Shown here: positions 8,628 to 16,778 of the stretch, piece by piece
Numbering within the stretch: position 1 is the stretch's first letter
Layout of the letters: each line of letters begins with the position of its first letter
The notes under the pieces: generated by a model
The model's input: only the letters and a program-made list of their open reading frames with translations
The model's database searches: none
Told to the model about the DNA's origin: nothing
Program-made: the position numbers and the translations under genes
DNA from: Pedobacter sp.
Lineage (GTDB): Bacteria; Bacteroidota; Bacteroidia; Sphingobacteriales; Sphingobacteriaceae
Reading direction: 5' to 3'
Length of the DNA stretch: 32,486 nucleotides
Assembly (NCBI RefSeq): GCF_031119335.1
Contig: NZ_JAVHXT010000003.1
Location: 238,769 to 271,254, forward strand

Positions 8628-9059
8628 TTATTTATTTTTTAGTAAATCTCTGATTTCAGTAAGTAAGATTTCTTCTTTAGTTGGTGCTGGAGGTGCAGAT
8701 GGTGCCGCTTCTTCCTTTTTCTTCATTCTATTTATTCCTTTAACCATAATAAAAATAACTAAAGCTAATAAGAAAAAGTTAATCGCTACCGTAATAAAAT
8801 TTCCATAGGCAAAAATTGCTGTTTCCGGGATTTTCCTAGCTTCTTCCAAGGCCATATTTGCTGGCACCTCTCCCTTTAAAACAACATATAGTTGACTAAA
8901 ATCTGGCTGTCCAATTATAGCTGATACAATTGGCATAACCAAATCTTTTACGACGCTATCAATTATCTTTCCGAAAGCACCGCCAATGATTACACCAACT
9001 GCCAAGTCCATCACATTTCCTTTAATGGCAAATTCTCTGAATTCTTTTACAAATCCCAT
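8628..9059 (-). CDS. mscL: Large-conductance mechanosensitive channel MscL
   Basis: A 143-residue protein of normal family length. The amphipathic N-terminal helix [20 protein letters not shown] is classic for MscL and leads into TM1 ([17 protein letters not shown], about 22-38) with the GxxxG-like pore constriction. A periplasmic loop of about 45 residues follows, then TM2 ([19 protein letters not shown], about 87-105). A charged linker with a proline/alanine stretch and the C-terminal bundle helix ([16 protein letters not shown]) complete it. It forms a homopentameric inner-membrane pore that opens under membrane tension and releases solutes during osmotic downshock. It is transcribed alone, with its own terminator, and is divergent from rpoN. 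Confidence 0.98.
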   Translation of the reverse strand: MGFVKEFREFAIKGNVMDLAVGVIIGGAFGKIIDSVVKDLVMPIVSAIIGQPDFSQLYVVLKGEVPANMALEEARKIPETAIFAYGNFITVAINFFLLALVIFIMVKGINRMKKKEEAAPSAPPAPTKEEILLTEIRDLLKNK

Positions 9060-9099
9060 ATAAATACGTTTTTAGTTAGATAAATATTTTTAGTTGGTG

Positions 9100-9132
9100 T
9101 AAACTTAACGAAAAGAACATTAATTAATCAAA
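9100..9132 (-). promoter_or_regulatory. Candidate mscL promoter
   Basis: On the minus strand TTTG (9129-9132) is followed after 21 bp by TAAGTTTA (9100-9107), a seven-of-eight match to the Bacteroidota -7 box TAnnTTTG. It lies 40 bp upstream of the mscL start. Based on motif match only. Confidence 0.3.
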
Positions 9133-9161
9133 TTAACCAACAAAAATCTAAAGCATTTGTT

Positions 9162-9169
9162 TATTTTTG
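9162..9169 (+). promoter_or_regulatory. Candidate -7 box of the rpoN promoter
   Basis: TATTTTTG matches TAnnTTTG exactly. No good -33 box is seen at the expected distance. If used, transcription would start about 14 bases before the ATG at 9190, which would exclude the in-frame TTG at 9157 as translation start. Confidence 0.3.
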
Positions 9170-9189
9170 ACAACTCGTTATTCCCACAT

Positions 9190-10665
9190 ATGCTAAAACA
9201 AAATCTACAGCAAAAATTATTACAAAAATTATCGCCTCAACAAATTCAGTTTATCAAATTGTTGCAGGTGCCAACCGTTGCTTTAGATACGCGTATAAAG
9301 GAGGAATTAGAAGAAAACCCCGCATTAGAAGATTCTAGTTTAATGACCTTGGATGAACCGAAAGGCGAATACGACGATTTACAAGATGACCGTGATGATT
9401 TTAGTAACGACAGTGGAGAAGAAAGCAGTTTAGATGAATTTAATGTAGATGATTATTTACAAGATGATTCTTCGAACGATTATAGCACCTCTTACAGCAA
9501 TGGTGATGATGATGACGAGAAAAAGGAAACGCCCATTGCAATAGAAACCACTTTTTTTGAGAGTTTACAGCAACAGTTGGATTTGTTACCCTTATCAGAT
9601 CAGGATTTTGTGGTAGGTAAACAAATTATTGGCAGCTTAGATGATGATGGCTATTTGCGTAGACCCATCACATCGATGATTGACGATTTAGCCTTCTCAC
9701 AAAATGTGATGGTTGAGGAAGAGGATGTGATTGAAATGCTTAAACTTATCCAAAGTTTTGATCCTGCGGGAATTGCTGCCAGAGATTTACAAGAATGTTT
9801 AGCCTTGCAATTGAGGAGAAAAGATAGTTCTAACCCAATCATAAAAAAAGCGATAGAAATTGTTGAGTTTCACTTAGACGAATTTACTCGCAAACATTAC
9901 GATAAATTAGAAAGAGCAGTTGGACTTAACAGCGAACAGTTAAAAGAGGTTGTTGCCGAAATTCTGCGTCTTAATCCAAAACCTGGCGACTCTAACCAAG
10001 TAACTACCAAACAAATGCAAATTATTCCTGATTTCCATATCAGCAATAATGATAGCACTTTGGTATTAACTTTAAATGCTAGAAATGCACCTGAATTACG
10101 TGTAAGTCGCTCTTACATGGATATGTTTGACCATTATGACAAAGCTTCCCAAAAAGATAAGAAAATGAAGGAAGCTGTACAATTTGTAAAGCAAAAGCTC
10201 GATTCTGCAAAATGGTTTATTGATGCGATTAAGCAAAGACAGCAAACCTTGCTTAAAACCATGAACGCCATTATGCACTATCAATATGATTATTTCTTAA
10301 CAGGAGATGAACGTAAGTTACGCCCAATGATTTTGAAAGACATTGCCGATAAAATCGGTATGGATATTTCAACGGTATCAAGGGTTGCCAATTCTAAATA
10401 TGTGCAGACAGAATTTGGAACTTTCTTGTTAAAATCTTTCTTCTCTGAAGCTATCCAAACTGAAAGTGGCGAGGAAGTATCTAACAAAGAAGTAAAGAAA
10501 ATTCTAGAAGATTGTATTGGCAAAGAAGATAAACGCAAACCACTTGCAGATGAGCGCCTAACGGAAATTTTGAAAGAACACGGTTATAATATCGCTAGAA
10601 GAACAGTTGCAAAATATCGTGAGCAAATGAATATTCCCGTTGCTAGGTTAAGAAAAGAACTTTAA
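9190..10665 (+). CDS. rpoN: RNA polymerase sigma-54 factor RpoN
   Basis: A 491-residue protein from the ATG at 9190. The start gives the canonical region I (MLKQNLQQKLLQKLSPQQIQ ... FIKLLQVP), the glutamine-rich activator-interacting domain. An acidic region II follows (many D/E/S residues, about 45-120). Next is the core-binding domain (SLDDDGYLRRPI, FDPAGIAARDLQECLALQL). The helix-turn-helix is LKDIADKIGMDISTVSRVAN, and the C-terminal RpoN box ARRTVAKYRE (about 469-478) is a perfect match and reads the -24 promoter element. Sigma-54 directs transcription that needs bEBP-type ATPase activators. No activator gene is in this window. The 3' end is convergent with the adhesin operon, 6 bp apart. 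Confidence 0.97.
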   Translation: MLKQNLQQKLLQKLSPQQIQFIKLLQVPTVALDTRIKEELEENPALEDSSLMTLDEPKGEYDDLQDDRDDFSNDSGEESSLDEFNVDDYLQDDSSNDYSTSYSNGDDDDEKKETPIAIETTFFESLQQQLDLLPLSDQDFVVGKQIIGSLDDDGYLRRPITSMIDDLAFSQNVMVEEEDVIEMLKLIQSFDPAGIAARDLQECLALQLRRKDSSNPIIKKAIEIVEFHLDEFTRKHYDKLERAVGLNSEQLKEVVAEILRLNPKPGDSNQVTTKQMQIIPDFHISNNDSTLVLTLNARNAPELRVSRSYMDMFDHYDKASQKDKKMKEAVQFVKQKLDSAKWFIDAIKQRQQTLLKTMNAIMHYQYDYFLTGDERKLRPMILKDIADKIGMDISTVSRVANSKYVQTEFGTFLLKSFFSEAIQTESGEEVSNKEVKKILEDCIGKEDKRKPLADERLTEILKEHGYNIARRTVAKYREQMNIPVARLRKEL

Positions 10666-10671
10666 TATTCC

Positions 10672-11694
10672 TTACCTCCAATACCTGCCTCCGCTAAATA
10701 CTTCGTAAGCGTTGGCCAACTGGAAACCAAGTACAATTTCGTGGCTACCGCTACTAATGGTTCTCAAACCAGATGTGGTTAAATCGTAAGCATAAGTAAA
10801 ATTCACAAGGTTTTTGAAGTTAAAACCCAGCATTGCCGAAAACGAATCAGATTTACGGTAACTACCTCCAATCCAAATTTTGTCTTTGTAATCGAATTTA
10901 ATGTTGGCATCAAAGCTTATAGGCAACCCCTCTACCCTTTTCAACATTACGGAAGGAATTGCCGAAATTTCTTCATCTACCGAGAGCCTATAACCCGAAG
11001 TTAAGAAAAAGTGAGGTACGGTTTTTCCGTCATCGTAGTTGGCATCTTTAGTAAACGCCAACCTCATTGGCAATATTTGCTGCGCCGAAGCTCCTGCAAA
11101 AAATCTAGCACCGTAATACCAAATACCAATTCCTACATCGGGCTTAAACTGACTGGCCAATACATTTGCTAGTGCAGGATCACCATCATTTTCTAATTTA
11201 ATGGCATTTACATCTAACGCAATTCTACTTAAACCTGCGTACACACCCACTGCCAAATTGCTTGCACCTCCCGTTTGTAAATGGTAAGCGTAGGTTAAAC
11301 CAGCATCGAACCTAGAAATTGGACCAGCCTTATCTGATACAGCCATAATGCCCATACCATGGTGTGCAGGCGAAGAAGTATAATTTTGCGTATAACTTCT
11401 GCTCATTGGGTCATCGCCTTTTTCAGGTAGCGATAAAGGATTTTTCCAGAGATAATCGGCACCCAAATTCCAATGCGCAGATAAAAATGATGTTTTAGGC
11501 GCATTTTCTATTCCAGCCCATTGTGCCCTATGCCCCACCTTCACATCCATATAGTTTTCTATGCCACTTAAAGCGGGGTTTAGCAAATAGTTGTTAAAAA
11601 TATATTGAGTGTACTGCGGACGCTGCTGCGCAAAAAGTGGTGTGGCAGCTAAAATTGTAAAAAATAAGAGGTAGAAGTAAGTTTTAAATTGCAT
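10672..11694 (-). CDS. PorP/SprF-family type IX secretion outer-membrane protein (module 2)
   Basis: A 340-residue protein. It has a signal peptide (MQFKTYFYLLFFTILAATPLFAQ) followed at once by the PorP/SprF signature QRPQYTQYIFNNYLLNPALSG, then GHRAQWAGIENAPKT. The rest is an outer-membrane beta-barrel with alternating aromatic strands. The family pattern IWIGGSYRKSDSFSAMLGF and TYAYDLTTSGLRTISSGSHE lies near the C-terminus. SprF of Flavobacterium johnsoniae is needed for export of the adhesin SprB encoded next to it; by analogy this protein probably serves the adhesin encoded just upstream. Its ATG overlaps the stop codon of that adhesin by one base (TAATG), so the two are translationally coupled. 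It resembles the second PorP/SprF protein at 15810-16778. Confidence 0.93.
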   Translation of the reverse strand: MQFKTYFYLLFFTILAATPLFAQQRPQYTQYIFNNYLLNPALSGIENYMDVKVGHRAQWAGIENAPKTSFLSAHWNLGADYLWKNPLSLPEKGDDPMSRSYTQNYTSSPAHHGMGIMAVSDKAGPISRFDAGLTYAYHLQTGGASNLAVGVYAGLSRIALDVNAIKLENDGDPALANVLASQFKPDVGIGIWYYGARFFAGASAQQILPMRLAFTKDANYDDGKTVPHFFLTSGYRLSVDEEISAIPSVMLKRVEGLPISFDANIKFDYKDKIWIGGSYRKSDSFSAMLGFNFKNLVNFTYAYDLTTSGLRTISSGSHEIVLGFQLANAYEVFSGGRYWR

Positions 11695-14600
11695 TATTTG
11701 ACAATAGTAAGCGTACCCGTCATTGGCTTTTTGGCAGTAGCTAAGTTAATAATATAATAATATGTTCCAACGGGCAAATTATTATTGTTGTGTGTGCCAT
11801 CAAAAGGTTTTGCATATCCTTTACTCTTAAATACATTTTGCCCAGCTCTATCGTAAATCTCTACGGTAGCTTCGGGGTAACTCTCAATATATTTGATATT
11901 CCACACATCATTTATCAAATCGCCATTTGGTGTAATAGCGTTAGGTATTTCCAGGTTTTTAAGTAGTTTAACAAATACCTGATCCTTCTGTAAACAGCCT
12001 TTATCGCTAGTGACGGTAAGTGTATAGGTCATATCTTCCGTTGGTCTAACTACTGGATTTAGTACATCATCTCTATCTAAACCTGTAGCTGGTGTCCATT
12101 TATATCTCAAATTTTGCCCGTAAGCAGTAGCTGATAAGGTAGCCTGCCCCCCTTCCAAAACCTTTTTATCCTCACCTGCATCAACAGCAGGTGTTTCGTT
12201 TACTGTAATTTTTTGGATTTTTTCTACCGTACATCCATTAGCAACCGCAAAAATGTATTTAATTTCGTGCGTACCTATACCTGCTTTTGCAGGGTCGAAA
12301 AAACCATCTATACTTACACCACGACCATTAAAAGCAGCCTTTCCAATCATGGCATTTTTTTCTCTGGCAACCAGTTGTTTCGCTGGCGCTTCTAAGCATA
12401 TCTCCATAGTTTGCGCAAAATCAATATCTGGCACAGCCTTTAACGTAATAGTTTGCTGTTTAGTAGCTACACAGTTATTGCCAGCGTAAGCTACCATTTT
12501 TACAACATACGTTTTATCAAACGGAAAACTAAATTCTGGATATTGATGCGTGTAAGATTTGGGCGACGAACGTGTTCCTGGTGAAGTATCGGTTTCTGCC
12601 TGTGTTGGGTTATTCGCAAAATCGTAGTACCATTCTATCTTGGTGATATTTCCAAATGCCAATGTTGTATTATCATCAAAAACCACTGCATTTTTACTAC
12701 AGAGTGAGTTTGAGTTTTGCACGGAAAAATCAGCAATTGGTAAGGCTCCATCAATCGTAATTTCTTTGATTACCGTTTTTGCACAACCATAAGGTGCGGT
12801 TACAGTTAATGATACGGTGTATTTTCCAGCTTGTGTATAGCGGTGAAATGGAGCTTTTTCTGTTGAATTGTTTGGATTTTGCGCATTTGTATTATGATCA
12901 CCAAAATGCCAACGGTAAGTTAAATTTCCATTTGACACTACATAAGTAGATAGATTATCAAATTCTGCTATTCCGTTTGTTAAACAAGAAGATTTGAGCG
13001 AAAAATCAACTACAGCCTCTGGATAAATAGTAATGCTCTTAGTTTCTTCACTTGTACAAGAACCACCAGAATAAACTCTCATTTTTACAATGTAGGTTTT
13101 GCTCGCTGCATTTGAAAAAGTTGGGTATTTATAGCTGTACTCTTTAGCTGGTTGATTTCTGAGGTTCGGTTCATCTACAATGTCTGCTGTAGTCTTATTG
13201 GCATAGTCAAAAAACCATTCAATTTTAGTTATCTCACCAAAATCGACAGTAGCTTTATCTTTAAATACAACTGCAGCATTGCTACATAAAGCATTTTGGT
13301 TTACTATTTCCATTGCTGCCTTAGGTATGCTTCCATTAACCCTAAACTGCTTTTTAACAGTAATTGCACAGCCCGCAGCCGATTTAACGGTTAATGTTAT
13401 TTCGTACAGTCCGGTTCTGGTGTAATTGTGCGATCCATTTCTTTGTGTAGATATATTCGGATTTTGTGCATTTGCATGGGCATCGCCAAAATCCCATTGG
13501 TAACTAAGCTGTTCGTTGCTAACAATTGTGCTTCTATTAGTGAAAATAGCATTACCATCTGATAAGCAAAAATCTGGCAATTCGAAATCTACTTTAGGCG
13601 GCACATTCACCTTAATACGTTGAATTACAGATTTTTCACAACCATATTCAGATGTTACGGTTAATTTTACATCATAATCTCCTGCAATTGCATAAGTATG
13701 TGCAGGATTAGCGCCAGTACCAGTATTTCCATCGCCAAAATCCCATAACCAACCAACAATAGCACCTTCTGCAGAGGTAGACTGGCTTTCGAAACTAATG
13801 CTCTGTTTTTCACAAAGTGAAGGTTTAGCAATAAATTTGGCAATAGGCAGTGTAAAAATTTGTACGCTCTTGGTAAAAACCTCCGAGGCACAGCCATTTT
13901 CTGTGGCCACTATCAATTTAACGTTGAATGTTCCGGGCCGTGCAAAAATATGTTTAGGATTTTGCTCGTTCGATATTGCTGTGCCATCGCCAAAATCCCA
14001 AGTCCACTTTTTAATTACCTTATCAGTTAAATTAGAATTACTTGCATCTATAAACGGAACCTCTACCCCGAAGCAAGACCTTAAACCAACATTAAAATTA
14101 GCAGTTGGTGTTGGGTCTACATTGAAGACGAACTCGAAATCGGCACTGCTACCGAAACAACTATTGGCATCTGTAGCAAAAAATCCGGTTGCTTTGATTA
14201 TCCTTTGTCCCGCAGTGGTGTAAGATTTATTTACCGGAGCAGTATAATCGTACAAAGTTTCTCCGTTTACGGTTCTTATTATTGGTGCTGGCGAATGGTC
14301 ATCATAGCTTGGCGTACCATCATCGAATTGCCACAAAATGCGGTTCAGCAAGTAAGGCATCGTAATTTTAAAATCGGCTGCTTCGCCAATACAGGCATTA
14401 CTGCGTTCCTCGTGGGTTGTATTATTTATCACCGTTAAATACTGATTTGCCGCTAAACTGGTTCCTGCAGAATAGCCATAAGACTCGGCATTGCCAAAGC
14501 CATAGGCGATGGCGTTAAAGCCTTCGTCGGCACTTAATGTTAAACTTTGCTGAGTTACTCTAACTTGGATATAAGAATAATCTGGGTTGTTGGTAAAAGT

Positions 14601-15755
14601 TCTCCAAACACCATTTGCAGGCAAGGCACCATTAACCTTAAAAGTAGCTCTTGCATCGGTTTTTATAACTACGTTAATGTACTTTTCTTGAATAGCCTGT
14701 TGGTCTGAAGAGAATAGTGTTATTTTGGTGATACTGAACTCTACCGGATTTAGCAAAATCATATCGGGATCGCCAATTACATTTCCGCCCGTAATAGACG
14801 AACAATTCTGAGTTAGTGAGTATTGGGCCACACTTACTACCTTATCTGCCTTTATAATTATGCCCTCTGTTAAAGTAGAAGTTTCGTAGAAACTACCCTT
14901 ATTAATAGTTACGCTGGTACCATTGATATTAACTGTTGTGTTGTCTTCTTGTGCCAATATTCTAACGATAGAACGCCTATTAAAAAATGGAGCAACGGCG
15001 TAAATTTTACCCCAACTATTGGTGGTATATAACTGCTGAAACAATGGATCCCTTGAATTATTACACTGTATGGATAGTGATGTGCTTCCTGAAAAGGCTG
15101 CAAAGCGTTTGCATTTAGATGTTGCTTCATCTACCTCTACATAAACACCAGTTAAGTCAACAGATGCAGCAGCCAAATACTCGTAAACATCTCCCGCTTT
15201 TGCCAAAGTAATTGTTCTTACGTTCCCATTTCTTTCTGTAAGCTTTAATTTTGTATTGTCTTCTGCCGCCACTAGCACCAAGAAATTTCTACCGTTAGAA
15301 TCTTGTGTGTAGTTCATAGAGTAATACTTCTGCCCAAGGGCATCGTAAGGAAGAATTAGCGAAGCTGCCGATCTCGCCCCTGCGTAAACGTGCCCATAAA
15401 CTGCTACAGCGGGCATACCAGCGGTGGTTTTAATGTGGATGCCTCTATTTGTTAAGTTGGTATTAGCTTCTGATGATTGTATGTAGGATACATCTCTTGG
15501 CACCGCAAAAACTACCACGGTATTAGCCGGAATTTGTTTGGTTTCGCTATAGCTACCACAACTCACAGTAACCTCAGAAGTTCGTTTGGATGTGATGAAA
15601 ATATTCATGTTCGCCAGCTGGCCACTACTAGGGTCATGTGTAGGAAACACTGCCCAAAAATCTGTTCCTTCGTTAGAAATATTTTGAGCAAACAAAGGCT
15701 TAGAAAAGCCAATGCATAGCAAAATAAGCACTATGAAATTTGTAAAAACTTTCAT
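11694..15755 (-). CDS. Giant PKD-repeat T9SS adhesin with IgGFc-binding-like N-terminus (module 2)
   Basis: A 1353-residue secreted protein from the ATG at 15753-15755. A frame extension to 15800 gives an implausible leader before MKVFTNFIVLILLCIGF, so the internal start with its signal peptide (cleaved near FAQN) is chosen. Residues about 25-440 resemble the IgGFc-binding N-terminal domain (GTDFWAVFPTH, AAEDNTKLKL, AQEDNTTVNING). PKD-type domains follow, marked by WTWDFGDG (584), WLWDFGDG (669), YQWDFGDA (752) and the variant YRWHFGDH (947). Two long modules at about 720-910 and 915-1108 are internal duplicates. The C-terminus (about 1268-1353; IPNAITPNGDLINDVWNI, EIYDRAGQNVF, PVGTYYYIINL) is the T9SS type B (gliding-motility-associated) sorting domain. 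It is probably a surface adhesin; the ligand is unknown. It starts 54 bp after the previous PorP/SprF gene. Confidence 0.93.
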   Translation of the reverse strand: MKVFTNFIVLILLCIGFSKPLFAQNISNEGTDFWAVFPTHDPSSGQLANMNIFITSKRTSEVTVSCGSYSETKQIPANTVVVFAVPRDVSYIQSSEANTNLTNRGIHIKTTAGMPAVAVYGHVYAGARSAASLILPYDALGQKYYSMNYTQDSNGRNFLVLVAAEDNTKLKLTERNGNVRTITLAKAGDVYEYLAAASVDLTGVYVEVDEATSKCKRFAAFSGSTSLSIQCNNSRDPLFQQLYTTNSWGKIYAVAPFFNRRSIVRILAQEDNTTVNINGTSVTINKGSFYETSTLTEGIIIKADKVVSVAQYSLTQNCSSITGGNVIGDPDMILLNPVEFSITKITLFSSDQQAIQEKYINVVIKTDARATFKVNGALPANGVWRTFTNNPDYSYIQVRVTQQSLTLSADEGFNAIAYGFGNAESYGYSAGTSLAANQYLTVINNTTHEERSNACIGEAADFKITMPYLLNRILWQFDDGTPSYDDHSPAPIIRTVNGETLYDYTAPVNKSYTTAGQRIIKATGFFATDANSCFGSSADFEFVFNVDPTPTANFNVGLRSCFGVEVPFIDASNSNLTDKVIKKWTWDFGDGTAISNEQNPKHIFARPGTFNVKLIVATENGCASEVFTKSVQIFTLPIAKFIAKPSLCEKQSISFESQSTSAEGAIVGWLWDFGDGNTGTGANPAHTYAIAGDYDVKLTVTSEYGCEKSVIQRIKVNVPPKVDFELPDFCLSDGNAIFTNRSTIVSNEQLSYQWDFGDAHANAQNPNISTQRNGSHNYTRTGLYEITLTVKSAAGCAITVKKQFRVNGSIPKAAMEIVNQNALCSNAAVVFKDKATVDFGEITKIEWFFDYANKTTADIVDEPNLRNQPAKEYSYKYPTFSNAASKTYIVKMRVYSGGSCTSEETKSITIYPEAVVDFSLKSSCLTNGIAEFDNLSTYVVSNGNLTYRWHFGDHNTNAQNPNNSTEKAPFHRYTQAGKYTVSLTVTAPYGCAKTVIKEITIDGALPIADFSVQNSNSLCSKNAVVFDDNTTLAFGNITKIEWYYDFANNPTQAETDTSPGTRSSPKSYTHQYPEFSFPFDKTYVVKMVAYAGNNCVATKQQTITLKAVPDIDFAQTMEICLEAPAKQLVAREKNAMIGKAAFNGRGVSIDGFFDPAKAGIGTHEIKYIFAVANGCTVEKIQKITVNETPAVDAGEDKKVLEGGQATLSATAYGQNLRYKWTPATGLDRDDVLNPVVRPTEDMTYTLTVTSDKGCLQKDQVFVKLLKNLEIPNAITPNGDLINDVWNIKYIESYPEATVEIYDRAGQNVFKSKGYAKPFDGTHNNNNLPVGTYYYIINLATAKKPMTGTLTIVK

Positions 15756-15809
15756 AGTTATTTTTTTCCGGGTAGATGTAGTGCACCGCATAAGCAGCAA
15801 TCTTATTTA

Positions 15810-16778
15810 TTAAAACAACACTCTTAAACTCAATTCATGAGAGCCAGACGATACGGTGTTAAGCGCTGATGTGGTATAGTCGTAGGCGTAACCTACACCA
15901 ACCATATTTGCCACATTAAAGCCAACATTGCCGAAGAAAGCGTCATTTTTACGATAACCGCCACCAACCCAAAAAGTGTTGCGGTATGCAAATTTCAAAT
16001 TTAGATCAAAAGCTTTAGGGAGCGGATCTACTACTTTTAACATTACAGATGGCGTAACCGAAAAATCATTGTTGATCCAGAATTTATAACCAGCGGTTGC
16101 AAAATAGTGAGCTACTTCCTTCCCTATGTTAAAGTCGCCATCAAAAGCTATCTTATTTTTAATAATTTGCTGCATAGATACCCCAACGTAAAGAGTTGAA
16201 GTGTATAAATAAACACCAGCGTTCAAATCAGGTGTATATTTATTTATCTCTCCAGATGTACCCACAACAGGATCATCAGTTTCATCAAAAACTAAAGCTT
16301 GGGCATTAATACCCATTCTATTTACACCCAACCCTACTCCTACCGAAACATTCGCTCTATCTCCTATTGGTAAGTGGTAAGCATAAGTTAGGTTGCCAGT
16401 AACTCTATTTAACGGACCAGTTTTATCATTCAAAAAAAGCAAGCCAAAACTATGATGAGCCATGCTTGCCGTGTAATCGAACATATCGTCTTTGGTTTCT
16501 GGCTCGGTAACGCCCAAATCGCTCGCTCTATACGTTGCCATATCGCCACCAAAAGAAACTGGCGAACTAAAGGTAACATAACCCGTTTTCGGAGCGTCTT
16601 TTAAACCTTGCCATTGCGAACGTATACCCATTCTTAAATCTATACCACTATTAAGACCAGTTACGGCCGGGTTTAAGACCGACATATTTTGCAAATATTG
16701 TGAATAATGAGGGCGTTGTTGTGCAAAAACCCCATACCACATCAGTAATAATCCTATCGCTACAAATACCTTCTTCAT
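15810..16778 (-). CDS. PorP/SprF-family type IX secretion outer-membrane protein (module 1)
   Basis: A 322-residue protein with signal peptide (ending GVFAQQ), then the family signature RPHYSQYLQNMSVLNPAVTG and GIRSQWQGLKDAPKTGY. It has a beta-barrel body and a C-terminal pattern matching its paralogue at 10672-11694 (FWVGGGYRKNDAFFGNVGF; YAYDYTTSALNTVSSGSHELSLRVLF). The terminal phenylalanine fits barrel assembly. Its start codon overlaps the adhesin stop by 4 bp (ATGA), again showing coupling. The likely role is export or anchoring of the adhesin encoded directly upstream through the type IX system. The core T9SS genes themselves (porV, sprA, gldKLMN) are not in this window. Confidence 0.93.
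   Translation of the reverse strand: MKKVFVAIGLLLMWYGVFAQQRPHYSQYLQNMSVLNPAVTGLNSGIDLRMGIRSQWQGLKDAPKTGYVTFSSPVSFGGDMATYRASDLGVTEPETKDDMFDYTASMAHHSFGLLFLNDKTGPLNRVTGNLTYAYHLPIGDRANVSVGVGLGVNRMGINAQALVFDETDDPVVGTSGEINKYTPDLNAGVYLYTSTLYVGVSMQQIIKNKIAFDGDFNIGKEVAHYFATAGYKFWINNDFSVTPSVMLKVVDPLPKAFDLNLKFAYRNTFWVGGGYRKNDAFFGNVGFNVANMVGVGYAYDYTTSALNTVSSGSHELSLRVLF

Noticed and set aside
9157..9189. TTG start for rpoN giving 11 extra residues
   Set aside because: The extension lies over a perfect TAnnTTTG box, and the ATG at 9190 gives the standard RpoN N-terminus.
13798..14223. Open frame of 141 codons on the plus strand inside the adhesin gene
   Set aside because: It is antisense to PKD-domain coding sequence, has no recognisable domain and no promoter, and follows from the codon bias of the real gene.
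15756..15800. Longer N-terminus of the second adhesin
   Set aside because: It would put 15 polar and charged residues before a normal signal peptide; the internal ATG at 15755 fits export.
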